DNA from: Desulfobacteraceae bacterium
Lineage (GTDB): Bacteria; Desulfobacterota; Desulfobacteria; Desulfobacterales; SURF-7
NCBI GenBank assembly: GCA_003599865.1
Contig: QZKS01000087.1
Span: 1-64,000, forward strand
DNA: 64,000 nt
Direction of reading: 5' to 3'
Shown here one piece after another: positions 57,898-64,000 of this stretch. Position 1 is the first letter of the stretch, and every line of letters begins with the position of its first letter. A program made the translations under genes and the position numbers. Below the pieces are notes generated by a model that saw only the letters and a program-made list of their open reading frames with translations, was not told where the DNA came from and made no database searches.

Positions 57898-57977
57898 GAT
57901 CAACCTTACCGCGGGAAGCTCGCCGGCGCTACACGGGTAAGGTCATTGGCGCGGTCAGGTTACCCGTGGCGTTATGA
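57898..57977 (+). repeat. attC-like imperfect palindrome 1
   Basis: GATCAAC at the left and GTTATGA at the right could be R''/R' boxes. Inner CCGCGGG and CCCGTGG pair at six of seven positions. Further ACCTTACC/GGTAAGGT and CACGGGTAA/TTACCCGTG repeats lie inside. The GTTATGA box is only ten bases before the next start codon, as in integron cassettes. Called by eye; boxes deviate from consensus. Confidence 0.4.
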
Positions 57978-57987
57978 AGGAGCAGAA

Positions 57988-58323
57988 ATGAACAATATTT
58001 TTCCCGATCCAATCAGAAACCTACCAGAAGCCGATATCCCTCTTGACGGCATCACCGCCTATTTATCACAGGCCAAAGATCATCAGGTGATCTTTATGCA
58101 ATTTGAAAATGATGTGGATCTTCCTGAACATTCTCATGCAGCACAAGTAGGGTTTGTCCTTAGCGGAAATATTGAATTGACGATCGATGGAATCAAGAAT
58201 AAATACAGCAAGGGAGATATTTATTTGATCCGGGAAAATGTAAAACACTCAGGAAAAATCTATGCCGGGTATGCGGACATTACCTTCTTTCAAGAGGCCA
58301 CCCGCTATAAAGAGAAAAAATAG
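57988..58323 (+). CDS. Small cupin-domain protein
   Basis: 111 residues from ATG 57988 (GAAGGAGCAGAA upstream). Cupin motif 1 is 'LPEHSHAAQVGFVLSGNIEL' with His metal ligands; motif 2 is 'GDIYLIRENVKHSGKIYAG'. Single-domain cupins include isomerases, dioxygenases and sugar-binding proteins; no specific assignment. Lies between two attC-like palindromes. Confidence 0.87.
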   Translation: MNNIFPDPIRNLPEADIPLDGITAYLSQAKDHQVIFMQFENDVDLPEHSHAAQVGFVLSGNIELTIDGIKNKYSKGDIYLIRENVKHSGKIYAGYADITFFQEATRYKEKK

Positions 58324-58331
58324 CGGGAATT

Positions 58332-58404
58332 TCATAACGAGTCAGTAAACCGGACGCCGGAAAAGCAGCGGCGCTTCGCGGACAGTTCAGTGGCGGCGCT
58401 GATT
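58332..58404 (+). repeat. attC-like imperfect palindrome 2
   Basis: TCATAAC at the left is the exact reverse complement of the GTTATGA box that precedes the cupin gene. Inside, CGCCG and CGGCG form a short stem followed by GCGCTTCGCGG. The right-hand box is degenerate, so the boundary is approximate. Confidence 0.38.
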
Positions 58405-58443
58405 ACTTCCAATATTGCCGAAACGAAATTGAACATACTGATC

Positions 58444-58884
58444 ATGACAAAAACAAACCGAAAAAAGATGACAATCCATGCAGATTTAATTGCACCATGT
58501 GGAATGAACTGCCGGCTCTGCTGGGGATACATTCGAGAAAAGAATACATGTCCAGGTTGTCTCAGGATCGATAGCCAAGAGAGTCGGAAATCAATATGCC
58601 GAACCATATGTAGAATCAGAAATTGTGAACAAATCACCAACGGCAAAACCAAGTACTGTTCTGATAGTTGTGATAGTTTCCCCTGCGCCAGGTTGAAACA
58701 ATTGGATAAGCGATACAGAACCAAGTATGGAATGAGCATGATCGATAACCTCAAATTGATAAATGAAGCCGGGATCAGACATTTCATTGGTAATGAAAAC
58801 CAAAAATGGATTTGTCCCGAATGTGGGGAAATAATTTGTGTTCATAAACCAACATGCCTTTCTTGCGGGTATAAATGGTATTAA
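58444..58884 (+). CDS. DUF3795-type cysteine-rich protein
   Basis: About 146 residues. N-terminal 'LIAPCGMNCRLCWGYIREKN' is the DUF3795 hallmark, with 'TCPGCLR' and 'YCSDSCDSFPCARLKQLDKR'. A C-terminal zinc ribbon is 'CPECGEIICVHKPTCLSCGY'. Likely metal-binding and cytoplasmic; no known reaction. ATG 58444 is taken; 58468 is another possible start, and neither has a clear Shine-Dalgarno. Confidence 0.85.
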   Translation: MTKTNRKKMTIHADLIAPCGMNCRLCWGYIREKNTCPGCLRIDSQESRKSICRTICRIRNCEQITNGKTKYCSDSCDSFPCARLKQLDKRYRTKYGMSMIDNLKLINEAGIRHFIGNENQKWICPECGEIICVHKPTCLSCGYKWY

Positions 58885-58933
58885 GAAAAAAAACGGGGTC
58901 TTCATTCTTGACAGAATTGGAAACAACGGCTTT

Positions 58934-58987
58934 GCCGAACCTGCACGGGACGCCAAACAGCTGGCGCCTGTGAGTTTTCAGTTCGGT
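58934..58987 (+). repeat. attC-like imperfect palindrome 3
   Basis: GCCGAAC and GTTCGGT are nearly complementary outer boxes. Inside, CGCCA-AACAGC-TGGCG extends to CACGGGA.. / ..CCTGTG with bulged bases. Bulges in a hairpin are a feature of attC recombination sites. Total about 54 bases, within the attC range. It lies between the DUF3795 gene and the next small gene. Confidence 0.45.
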
Positions 58988-59015
58988 CTCATAGAAGGGC
59001 ATTCATAAGTTTAAA

Positions 59016-59417
59016 ATGAAAAAATATGATACATCTTGGGATCTGATTAAAAGTGAGAAGGGAAACTTACCAGACGATCAAAATGCCTTCGATAAAAAAT
59101 ATCGAGAATGGCAAGAGCGTTCATGGGAGTTGTGGCTTAATGAAAACCTTAAATTTCCATTTCTTGTTAAAAGGATGGAAGATGAAGACGATGCATATTT
59201 TACAGACATTGCTGATCATGAACCCTTTAGACTTGGTCATGAAATGAAAGTTGTGGCACTTGATATGGAGGATGATCTGTACGGTGTGATAGTCAAGGTC
59301 AGAGAAGGGCGGAGAGTTGGATATGTCCCTCTTTGCGATTTTGAAGTACCTGATAAAGAAGACCCAAATTACTGGCCTGTTCGGGAATATGTGGTTTGGT
59401 TTGCTAACCTATGTTAA
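59016..59417 (+). CDS. Hypothetical protein, 133 residues (possible gene cassette)
   Basis: Acidic, soluble. N-terminal half helical ('DKKYREWQERSWELWLNENL'), C-terminal half beta-rich: 'GHEMKVVALDMEDDLYGVIV' followed by 'KVREGRRVGYVPLCDFEVPD', perhaps an SH3- or OB-like barrel. No family named. Only 28 bases separate its stop from the DUF4160 start. Confidence 0.7.
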   Translation: MKKYDTSWDLIKSEKGNLPDDQNAFDKKYREWQERSWELWLNENLKFPFLVKRMEDEDDAYFTDIADHEPFRLGHEMKVVALDMEDDLYGVIVKVREGRRVGYVPLCDFEVPDKEDPNYWPVREYVVWFANLC

Positions 59418-59445
59418 TTTTGGCCGAACAAATGAGGGATTTGAA

Positions 59446-59682
59446 ATGCCTACTATATTCCGGATAGGACCTTACCGCTTTTTCTTTTACTCAAGTGACC
59501 GTGATGAACCGTTCCATGTCCATGTTGAGCGTGAAAAGAGCATTGCAAAAATATGGATGGATCCAATAAGGCTGCAAAATAGTGGTGGGTTTAACAGATC
59601 CGAAATAAACAGAATATTATCGCTCGTATCTGAGCACCAAACTGAAATAACGGAGGCTTGGCATGAATACTTTGGCGATTAA
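59446..59682 (+). CDS. DUF4160-domain protein
   Basis: 78 residues from ATG 59446. 'MPTIFRIGPYRFFFYSSDRD' then 'EPFHVHVEREKSIAKIWMD' is the DUF4160 core with conserved His residues; 'LSLVSEHQTEITEAWHEYFG' ends it. It overlaps the DUF2442 gene by 20 bases, a pairing often seen and suspected to be toxin-antitoxin-like. Function unproven. Confidence 0.87.
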   Translation: MPTIFRIGPYRFFFYSSDRDEPFHVHVEREKSIAKIWMDPIRLQNSGGFNRSEINRILSLVSEHQTEITEAWHEYFGD

Positions 59683-59965
59683 CATTGAATTACCGAATAT
59701 ACACTGCGTCCAGACTACTGAAGATACATTAACAGTCGAGCTTGATGACGGCCGCACATTATCAGTTCCCATTGCATGGTATCCTAGATTACAGCACGCA
59801 ACACCGGAAGAAAGAGAAAATTGGCGATTAATTGGTGGGGGCCAAGGCATTCACTGGGAATCCTTAGATGAAGACATTAGCATCCAAGGGATTATTGCTG
59901 GAAAGTCATCCGGTGAGAGCCAATCATCATTTAAAAAATGGCTTGAATCCCGAAAGATCGAATAG
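59663..59965 (+). CDS. DUF2442-domain protein
   Basis: 100 residues. 'DTLTVELDDGRTLSVPIAWY' and 'PEERENWRLIGGGQGIHWES' with 'LDEDISIQGIIAG' are the DUF2442 signature. Translationally coupled to the DUF4160 gene. A GGCGTTAT motif follows shortly after, matching the boundary before the cupin gene. Confidence 0.87.
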   Translation: MNTLAINIELPNIHCVQTTEDTLTVELDDGRTLSVPIAWYPRLQHATPEERENWRLIGGGQGIHWESLDEDISIQGIIAGKSSGESQSSFKKWLESRKIE

Positions 59966-60010
59966 CCTTGCTGCCCATGACAGAGGCGTTATTTTCCAAT
60001 GGAGTAAGTG

Positions 60011-60415
60011 ATGAGTAATTTTCAGGACCACATCAACTCGGCCAAACGAACTGGAAATATCGAGTTTTCCATTGAGGAGCGGAGGGCTGATTGCGTTATC
60101 AGTCGTATGCCGGTTACCGCTGGTGTCCTAAACCCTTATGGTACGGTGCAGGCCGGTGCGATGATCTGGTTGGCGGATGTTACCGCATCGGTCCTTGCGC
60201 TTGAGGGACAAACGATTGGAGAAAACGGAAAGGGATTCCCCCTTGCTATCGATATTCATACAAATCTTCTCGGTAACCAAAGGGCTGGAGAAATTAAGGC
60301 AGAGGCCAGATTTGTGAGCAAAGGGAAAACGGTTCAGGTGATCAGGACCCAGGTGATTGGCAATGAAGGCAAGCTACTGGCCGAAGTCACAACGACCCAT
60401 ATCCTGGCAAAATAG
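60011..60415 (+). CDS. PaaI-type hotdog-fold thioesterase
   Basis: 134 residues from ATG 60011, preceded by GGAGTAAGTG. 'GVLNPYGTVQAGAMIWLADV' is the hotdog helix motif of PaaI-like enzymes, followed by 'IDIHTNLLGNQRAGEIKAEA' and 'GKTVQVIRTQVIGNEGKLLA'. Hydrolyses an acyl-CoA thioester, probably aromatic or small. 19 bases before phzF. Confidence 0.87.
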   Translation: MSNFQDHINSAKRTGNIEFSIEERRADCVISRMPVTAGVLNPYGTVQAGAMIWLADVTASVLALEGQTIGENGKGFPLAIDIHTNLLGNQRAGEIKAEARFVSKGKTVQVIRTQVIGNEGKLLAEVTTTHILAK

Positions 60416-60434
60416 GTCGGAGGGAACAAAAACT

Positions 60435-61310
60435 ATGAAAAAACGCATTTTTTACATCCTGGATGTGTTTGCCGAGAAAAAGTATGCCGGTAATCAGCTG
60501 GCTGTTTTCCGGAATGCGGGGGAACTTTCCGGCGAAGAAATGCAGCATATCGCGCGTGAGATCAATTTTTCGGAAACCACATTTATCCTTTCCGATGAAC
60601 AGAACAATAACGGCTTTGACGTGCGGATATTCACCCCAAAGGAAGAAATCCCTTTTGCCGGTCATCCGACCATAGGAACCGCAAAAGTCATTCAAAGTTT
60701 CATTTTGCAAGGCAAAGCGGAAAAGGTGGTTCTGAATTTAAAGGCAGGCCGGATTCCGGTCACCTTTGATCCGGATGGCTATTCCTGGATGAACCAGATC
60801 CGGCCCGTATTTGGTCAACAGCACGGACCGGAACCTCTGGCAAAAATTATCGGTGTGGATGTTTCGGAAATGGATACGCGTTTTCCCATTCAGGAAGTTT
60901 CGACCGGATTGCCGTTTTTCATCGTGCCGCTGAAGGATATTGCCGCTTTGCAAAAGGCAAGGATTGATCAGGAAATGTATTTTGAATATATCAAAAACAC
61001 AGAGGCAAAGGGCATTCTCATTTTTTCCCCGGAACCGCATGAGCCGCAGAATCATATCAGCGTCCGTGTTTTTGTGGATTATTACGGTGTTCCGGAAGAT
61101 CCGGCAACCGGCAGCGGAAACGGATGCCTGGCCGGTTATCTGGTGAAGCATCGGTATTACGGGCAGGACAGTATTGATATCCGCAGTGAACAGGGCTATG
61201 AGATGGGCAGGCCGTCTCTGCTGCTGTTGAAAGCGAGGCAGCAGGACAACGGCATAGACATCTTTGTCGGCGGAAAATGCGTCATGGTGGCCCAGGGGGA
61301 ATTTGTTTGA
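60435..61310 (+). CDS. PhzF-family isomerase/epimerase
   Basis: 291 residues from ATG 60435. Two-domain PhzF: '[15 protein letters not shown]' with catalytic Glu in '[14 protein letters not shown]', '[20 protein letters not shown]', and the matching second-half motif '[20 protein letters not shown]'. In phenazine producers PhzF isomerises DHHA, but most homologs lie outside phenazine clusters and have unknown substrates; no phz operon is here. Confidence 0.92.
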   Translation: MKKRIFYILDVFAEKKYAGNQLAVFRNAGELSGEEMQHIAREINFSETTFILSDEQNNNGFDVRIFTPKEEIPFAGHPTIGTAKVIQSFILQGKAEKVVLNLKAGRIPVTFDPDGYSWMNQIRPVFGQQHGPEPLAKIIGVDVSEMDTRFPIQEVSTGLPFFIVPLKDIAALQKARIDQEMYFEYIKNTEAKGILIFSPEPHEPQNHISVRVFVDYYGVPEDPATGSGNGCLAGYLVKHRYYGQDSIDIRSEQGYEMGRPSLLLLKARQQDNGIDIFVGGKCVMVAQGEFV

Positions 61311-61356
61311 TTTTTTGGGCGTTCCATATCAAACAGGTAGGAAAATGACGATCATT

Positions 61357-61384
61357 GTAGAGACGCGATGTATCGCGTCTCTAC
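61357..61384. repeat. GTAGAGACGCGAT palindrome, copy 1
   Basis: Arms GTAGAGACGCGAT and ATCGCGTCTCTAC, 13 bp each, separated by GT. Between phzF and aqpZ. Copy 2 lies on the other side of aqpZ. It resembles mobile palindromic (REP/MITE-like) repeats. Confidence 0.88.
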
Positions 61385-61443
61385 GGGATAACGGATTATC
61401 AGGGCACTGGGTATCACAATCAATATCACAGGAGGATGGTAAT

Positions 61444-62133
61444 ATGAAAAAATATGTCGCGGAGTTTTTTGGAACATTCTGGCTGGTTCTTGGCGGTTGC
61501 GGCAGTGCGGTTCTGGCGGCGGCGTTTCCCAATGTGGGAATCGGGCTGCTTGGCGTTTCCCTGGCATTTGGTCTGACGGTTCTGACCATGGCCTTTGCCA
61601 TCGGGCACATATCCGGCTGCCACCTGAACCCGGCAGTATCGTTTGGTCTGTGGGCCGGTGGCCGTTTTCCGGCAAAAGACCTGCCGCCGTATATTGTTGC
61701 GCAGGTCCTGGGCGGGATTGTTGCCGGCGGTGTCCTGTATCTTATCGCCGGCGGCAAGGCGGGCTTTGATCTGTCCGGAGGATTTGCTTCCAATGGTTAC
61801 GGCGAACATTCGCCGGGCGGGTATAATCTGACGGCAGCCCTGATAACGGAAGTGGTCATGACCATGATGTTCCTGATCGTGATTCTCGGTTCCACGGACA
61901 AGCGGGCGCCGCAGGGATTGGCGCCGATTGCCATCGGCCTTTGCCTGACGCTCATCCATCTGATCAGCATTCCGGTTACCAACACCTCGGTAAATCCGGC
62001 GCGCAGTACGGGCGTTGCCGTGTTTGTGGGCGGCTGGGCGATTTCACAGCTCTGGCTTTTCTGGGTGGCTCCGATTATCGGCGGCATGCTTGGCGCTGTG
62101 GTCTATCGTTTTATCGGTGATGAAAAAAATTGA
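61444..62133 (+). CDS. aqpZ: Aquaporin Z-type water/glycerol channel
   Basis: 229 residues, six membrane helices. Both NPA boxes are present: '[20 protein letters not shown]' and '[20 protein letters not shown]'. '[20 protein letters not shown]' is the AqpZ start. The narrow-pore Arg follows the second NPA. GGAGGATGGTAAT precedes ATG 61444; the track's 61264 start is unsupported. Flanked by copies of one palindromic repeat. Confidence 0.95.
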   Translation: MKKYVAEFFGTFWLVLGGCGSAVLAAAFPNVGIGLLGVSLAFGLTVLTMAFAIGHISGCHLNPAVSFGLWAGGRFPAKDLPPYIVAQVLGGIVAGGVLYLIAGGKAGFDLSGGFASNGYGEHSPGGYNLTAALITEVVMTMMFLIVILGSTDKRAPQGLAPIAIGLCLTLIHLISIPVTNTSVNPARSTGVAVFVGGWAISQLWLFWVAPIIGGMLGAVVYRFIGDEKN

Positions 62134-62157
62134 TCGGGGGGTATTGTTTATAAAACG

Positions 62158-62203
62158 GTAGAGACGCGATGCATCGCGTCTCCACCATGCATCGCGTCTC
62201 TAC
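62158..62203. repeat. GTAGAGACGCGAT palindrome, copy 2 with an extra half
   Basis: GTAGAGACGCGAT-GC-ATCGCGTCTC, then CACC, then ATGCATCGCGTCTCTAC: a full palindrome (last arm with one mismatch) plus a further arm. Starts 25 bases after the aqpZ stop. Confidence 0.88.
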
Positions 62204-62262
62204 CGCTGATAATTGACGAACATCCAATGGAAATAAAGAGGAAAACAGGAGCGCGTCACCGA

Positions 62263-62748
62263 ATGAAACGAAAAATGCCGATCATTTTGATGATGATTTT
62301 CTTGCTGCCCATGGTTTCCATTGCCGCGGAAACGGAGGATGCAGCATATTATTCCAAGGATGATCGCGTCCCCCGGTATATTATCAACGGACTGAGAGCC
62401 TATGCCGAGGAGGGATATGAGGCTGCGGTAAACACCTGGTTTCAGGACAGCCCCTGGGCCAATGCCGCCGTTCTGGTCGGGCGCATTGCCTTTTTCAAGA
62501 ATATCGAAATGATGTACGGCCAATATCAGGGATATGAAATCGTGATGACCAACGAAACCCGGACATCCCAGATCACCTATATCCGGTTTATCTTTTCCAA
62601 AATGCCGGGGTATGTGATGTTCCTCTCACAGATGCGCAACAACCGATGGGTTCTTTCCCAGCTGGATGTACACAGAATGCAGAAATATGCGGAGGTGAAA
62701 ACAAATCAAACGTCTACGGAAGGTGACAGGCGCGGCCCCATGAATTGA
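62263..62748 (+). CDS. Hypothetical exported protein, about 161 residues
   Basis: Signal peptide 'MPIILMMIFLLPMVSIAAET' at the start. The mature part is helical and aromatic-rich ('AYAEEGYEAAVNTWFQDSPW', 'IEMMYGQYQGYEIVMTNETR'), reminiscent of small DUF-type periplasmic proteins, but not recognised. Start ATG 62263 is preceded by GGAG 11 bases upstream; 62227 is an alternative. Confidence 0.72.
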   Translation: MKRKMPIILMMIFLLPMVSIAAETEDAAYYSKDDRVPRYIINGLRAYAEEGYEAAVNTWFQDSPWANAAVLVGRIAFFKNIEMMYGQYQGYEIVMTNETRTSQITYIRFIFSKMPGYVMFLSQMRNNRWVLSQLDVHRMQKYAEVKTNQTSTEGDRRGPMN

Positions 62749-62782
62749 ACGGCGCTTTTTTCTCAGCAGATGATGCTCCGGA

Positions 62783-63016
62783 TCAGGAAAAAGCCTGGGA
62801 CGGATTGGCTGAGGCCGTTGACTCCGTTGGGATACCTGCCTGTGATTTTCCGGCAATCGGCCGTTGAATGATCGGATTGAGGCTCACCTCGGCATATTCG
62901 TAAATCGCGTGCCTGGTCAGGCTGTCCGACCGGCTTGCCAGACATGCGGCAGCCATCAGAAAGATTCCGATTGAACCACCGATCAGGATTCCGATTGTCA
63001 TCCAGAATATTCCCAT
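62783..63016 (-). CDS. Small single-pass membrane protein (DUF3789-like)
   Basis: 77 residues. N-terminal membrane helix 'IGILIGGSIGIFLMAAACLA', then a short cytoplasmic tail. The GG-rich helix followed by polar sequence resembles DUF3789-type small proteins. AAGGAGGATACA precedes the ATG, a near-ideal Shine-Dalgarno. Convergent with the exported protein gene. Confidence 0.72.
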   Translation of the reverse strand: MGIFWMTIGILIGGSIGIFLMAAACLASRSDSLTRHAIYEYAEVSLNPIIQRPIAGKSQAGIPTESTASANPSQAFS

Positions 63017-63184
63017 TGTATCCTCCTTGAAAGAAGCCTGTTCGCCGAAATCGGCTTTTCAGGTATGTTGTATTGGTTGTTTTCCCGGGAGATGTTATTC
63101 ACCAGAACAGGTGATATCTATATTATCGTCCGGAAACCTCCTATCCTTGAATAAAAAGTGTAAAAAAAACCATCATCTCCGTTT

Positions 63185-63928
63185 TCATGCCATTTTTGCG
63201 ATGACGGAGACGGGTAGAATCTTCAGCAGTCTTCCCATTATATTCCAGGGGAAAACCGGAACCGTGGAAGACTTTTTCTTTTTTTCAATCAGATCGGCGA
63301 TAATGGCCGCACCTTTTTCCACGGAAATCAGAAAGGGCCGGTTGTGAATCATATTGTTCAGCGGTGTGTCAATATATCCGGGATACAGAACCGTGACATG
63401 GATTCCCTTTTTGTATACTTCCGCCCGGAGGGCTTCGAGGTAGACCGCCAGTCCGGCCTTGGACGCGCAGTAAGATGCATTGCCCGGCATGCCCCGGAAA
63501 GCCGCCACGGACGAAACCCCTACAACATGCCCTTTTCCCTGACGCAAAAAATACGCAACAGCCGCATCCACGGTGGCCATGGCGCCGATCATGTTGGTCT
63601 CAATGGTCTTTCTGGCCTGATCGAATTTTCCATGACCGACCTTTTCCCCCAGTCCGATTCCGGCATTGACCATGACGATATCAATATGCTTCATCGCATG
63701 GGAAAAATAGGATAAAACCTCCGGTATGGTTCCGTAATCGGTCACATCCAGATGGCGGACCGCAATTTTTGCAGAGGGATGTCTTGCAAGGATCTGTTCC
63801 TGAATTTGTTTCAGTTCGTCTTCCCGCCTGGCGGCAAGTCCCAAGGCATAACCGCGCCCTGCCATTTCAAAAGCCAGTGCCTTTCCGATTCCGGAAGATG
63901 CGCCGGTGATCAGAATAGAATCCGTCAT
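63185..63928 (-). CDS. Short-chain dehydrogenase/reductase
   Basis: 247 residues from ATG 63928, preceded by AGGACAGGAATC. Cofactor motif 'ILITGASSGIGKALAFEMAG' and Arg in 'LAARREDE' suggest NADP(H). The catalytic Ser and the YxxxK pair are in 'VVGVSSVAAFRGMPGNASYC' and 'YCASKAGLAVYLEALR'. 'VMVNAGIGLG' is the structural NAG motif. Substrate unknown. Confidence 0.92.
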   Translation of the reverse strand: MTDSILITGASSGIGKALAFEMAGRGYALGLAARREDELKQIQEQILARHPSAKIAVRHLDVTDYGTIPEVLSYFSHAMKHIDIVMVNAGIGLGEKVGHGKFDQARKTIETNMIGAMATVDAAVAYFLRQGKGHVVGVSSVAAFRGMPGNASYCASKAGLAVYLEALRAEVYKKGIHVTVLYPGYIDTPLNNMIHNRPFLISVEKGAAIIADLIEKKKKSSTVPVFPWNIMGRLLKILPVSVIAKMA

Positions 63929-64000
63929 GATTCCTGTCCTTCCAAAATCCGGGTTGGTTGTGAGGGTGCTTTTTGATCTGGAATGAAGATATGAGATCAA

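Noticed and set aside
59965-60000. Full attC site between DUF2442 and the thioesterase gene
   Set aside because: Only GGCGTTAT is present; the spacer is too short and no convincing stem forms.

Overview
The window is chromosomal DNA from a sulfate-reducing bacterium of the Desulfobacterota. The marker is a complete dsrA-dsrB-dsrD-cobB(dsrN) cluster at 38.3-42.5 kb, with the four-gene order and DsrD typical of that group. A tetraheme class III cytochrome c, two YkgJ-type cysteine-cluster proteins and an ADP-forming acyl-CoA synthetase fit the same picture. No genus can be named from the sequence alone. No tRNA, rRNA, CRISPR array or transposase was found.

The left third (1-26 kb) is AT-rich and almost all on the minus strand. 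It looks origin-proximal. It holds rpmH-rnpA-yidD-yidC-jag-mnmE in classic order, dnaN-gyrB, and a perfect 16-bp parS palindrome just past mnmE. However, dnaA, recF, rsmG, parA and parB are not in the window. Between these blocks lie a truncated ptsP at the left edge, a PrmA-like methyltransferase, RNase G translationally coupled to a radical-SAM/DUF2344 protein, a DegP-type protease with asnS, a hybrid histidine kinase and an Epd-like GAPDH. They are followed by an OmpA-family protein and an RdgC gene interrupted by one in-frame TAA.

From 26 to 36 kb the strands alternate. An EndoQ-type PHP nuclease fused to a UvrD helicase heads a plus-strand run with a small conserved gene, a lytic transglycosylase and a DHH phosphoesterase. 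Then come ilvE, a PPC-domain protein, a second YkgJ protein and a DapA-like aldolase. The dsr region (36-42.5 kb) begins with a TPR protein and an unrecognised 387-residue protein, then a sigma70-like promoter and dsrABD-cobB. Together these give the catalytic DsrAB, the small DsrD and an amidase likely to act on the siroheme.

From 42.5 to 56.3 kb there are envelope and respiratory functions (diheme exported protein plus OprO/P porin, cytochrome c3, ferritin-like protein, RlpA, GmhB), RecD2, an orphan flagellar hook-type protein, LysE, ArfB and an ADP-ribosylglycohydrolase. This part looks richer in G+C than the left third.

The right end (57-60.4 kb) looks like an accessory cassette array. 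It is a row of small, unrelated, same-strand genes (methyltransferase, cupin, DUF3795, unknown, DUF4160-DUF2442, thioesterase), several separated by GC-rich imperfect palindromes resembling integron attC sites, with no integrase in view. It is followed by phzF, then aqpZ bracketed by copies of a GTAGAGACGCGAT palindrome, small exported or membrane proteins, and an SDR dehydrogenase at the edge.
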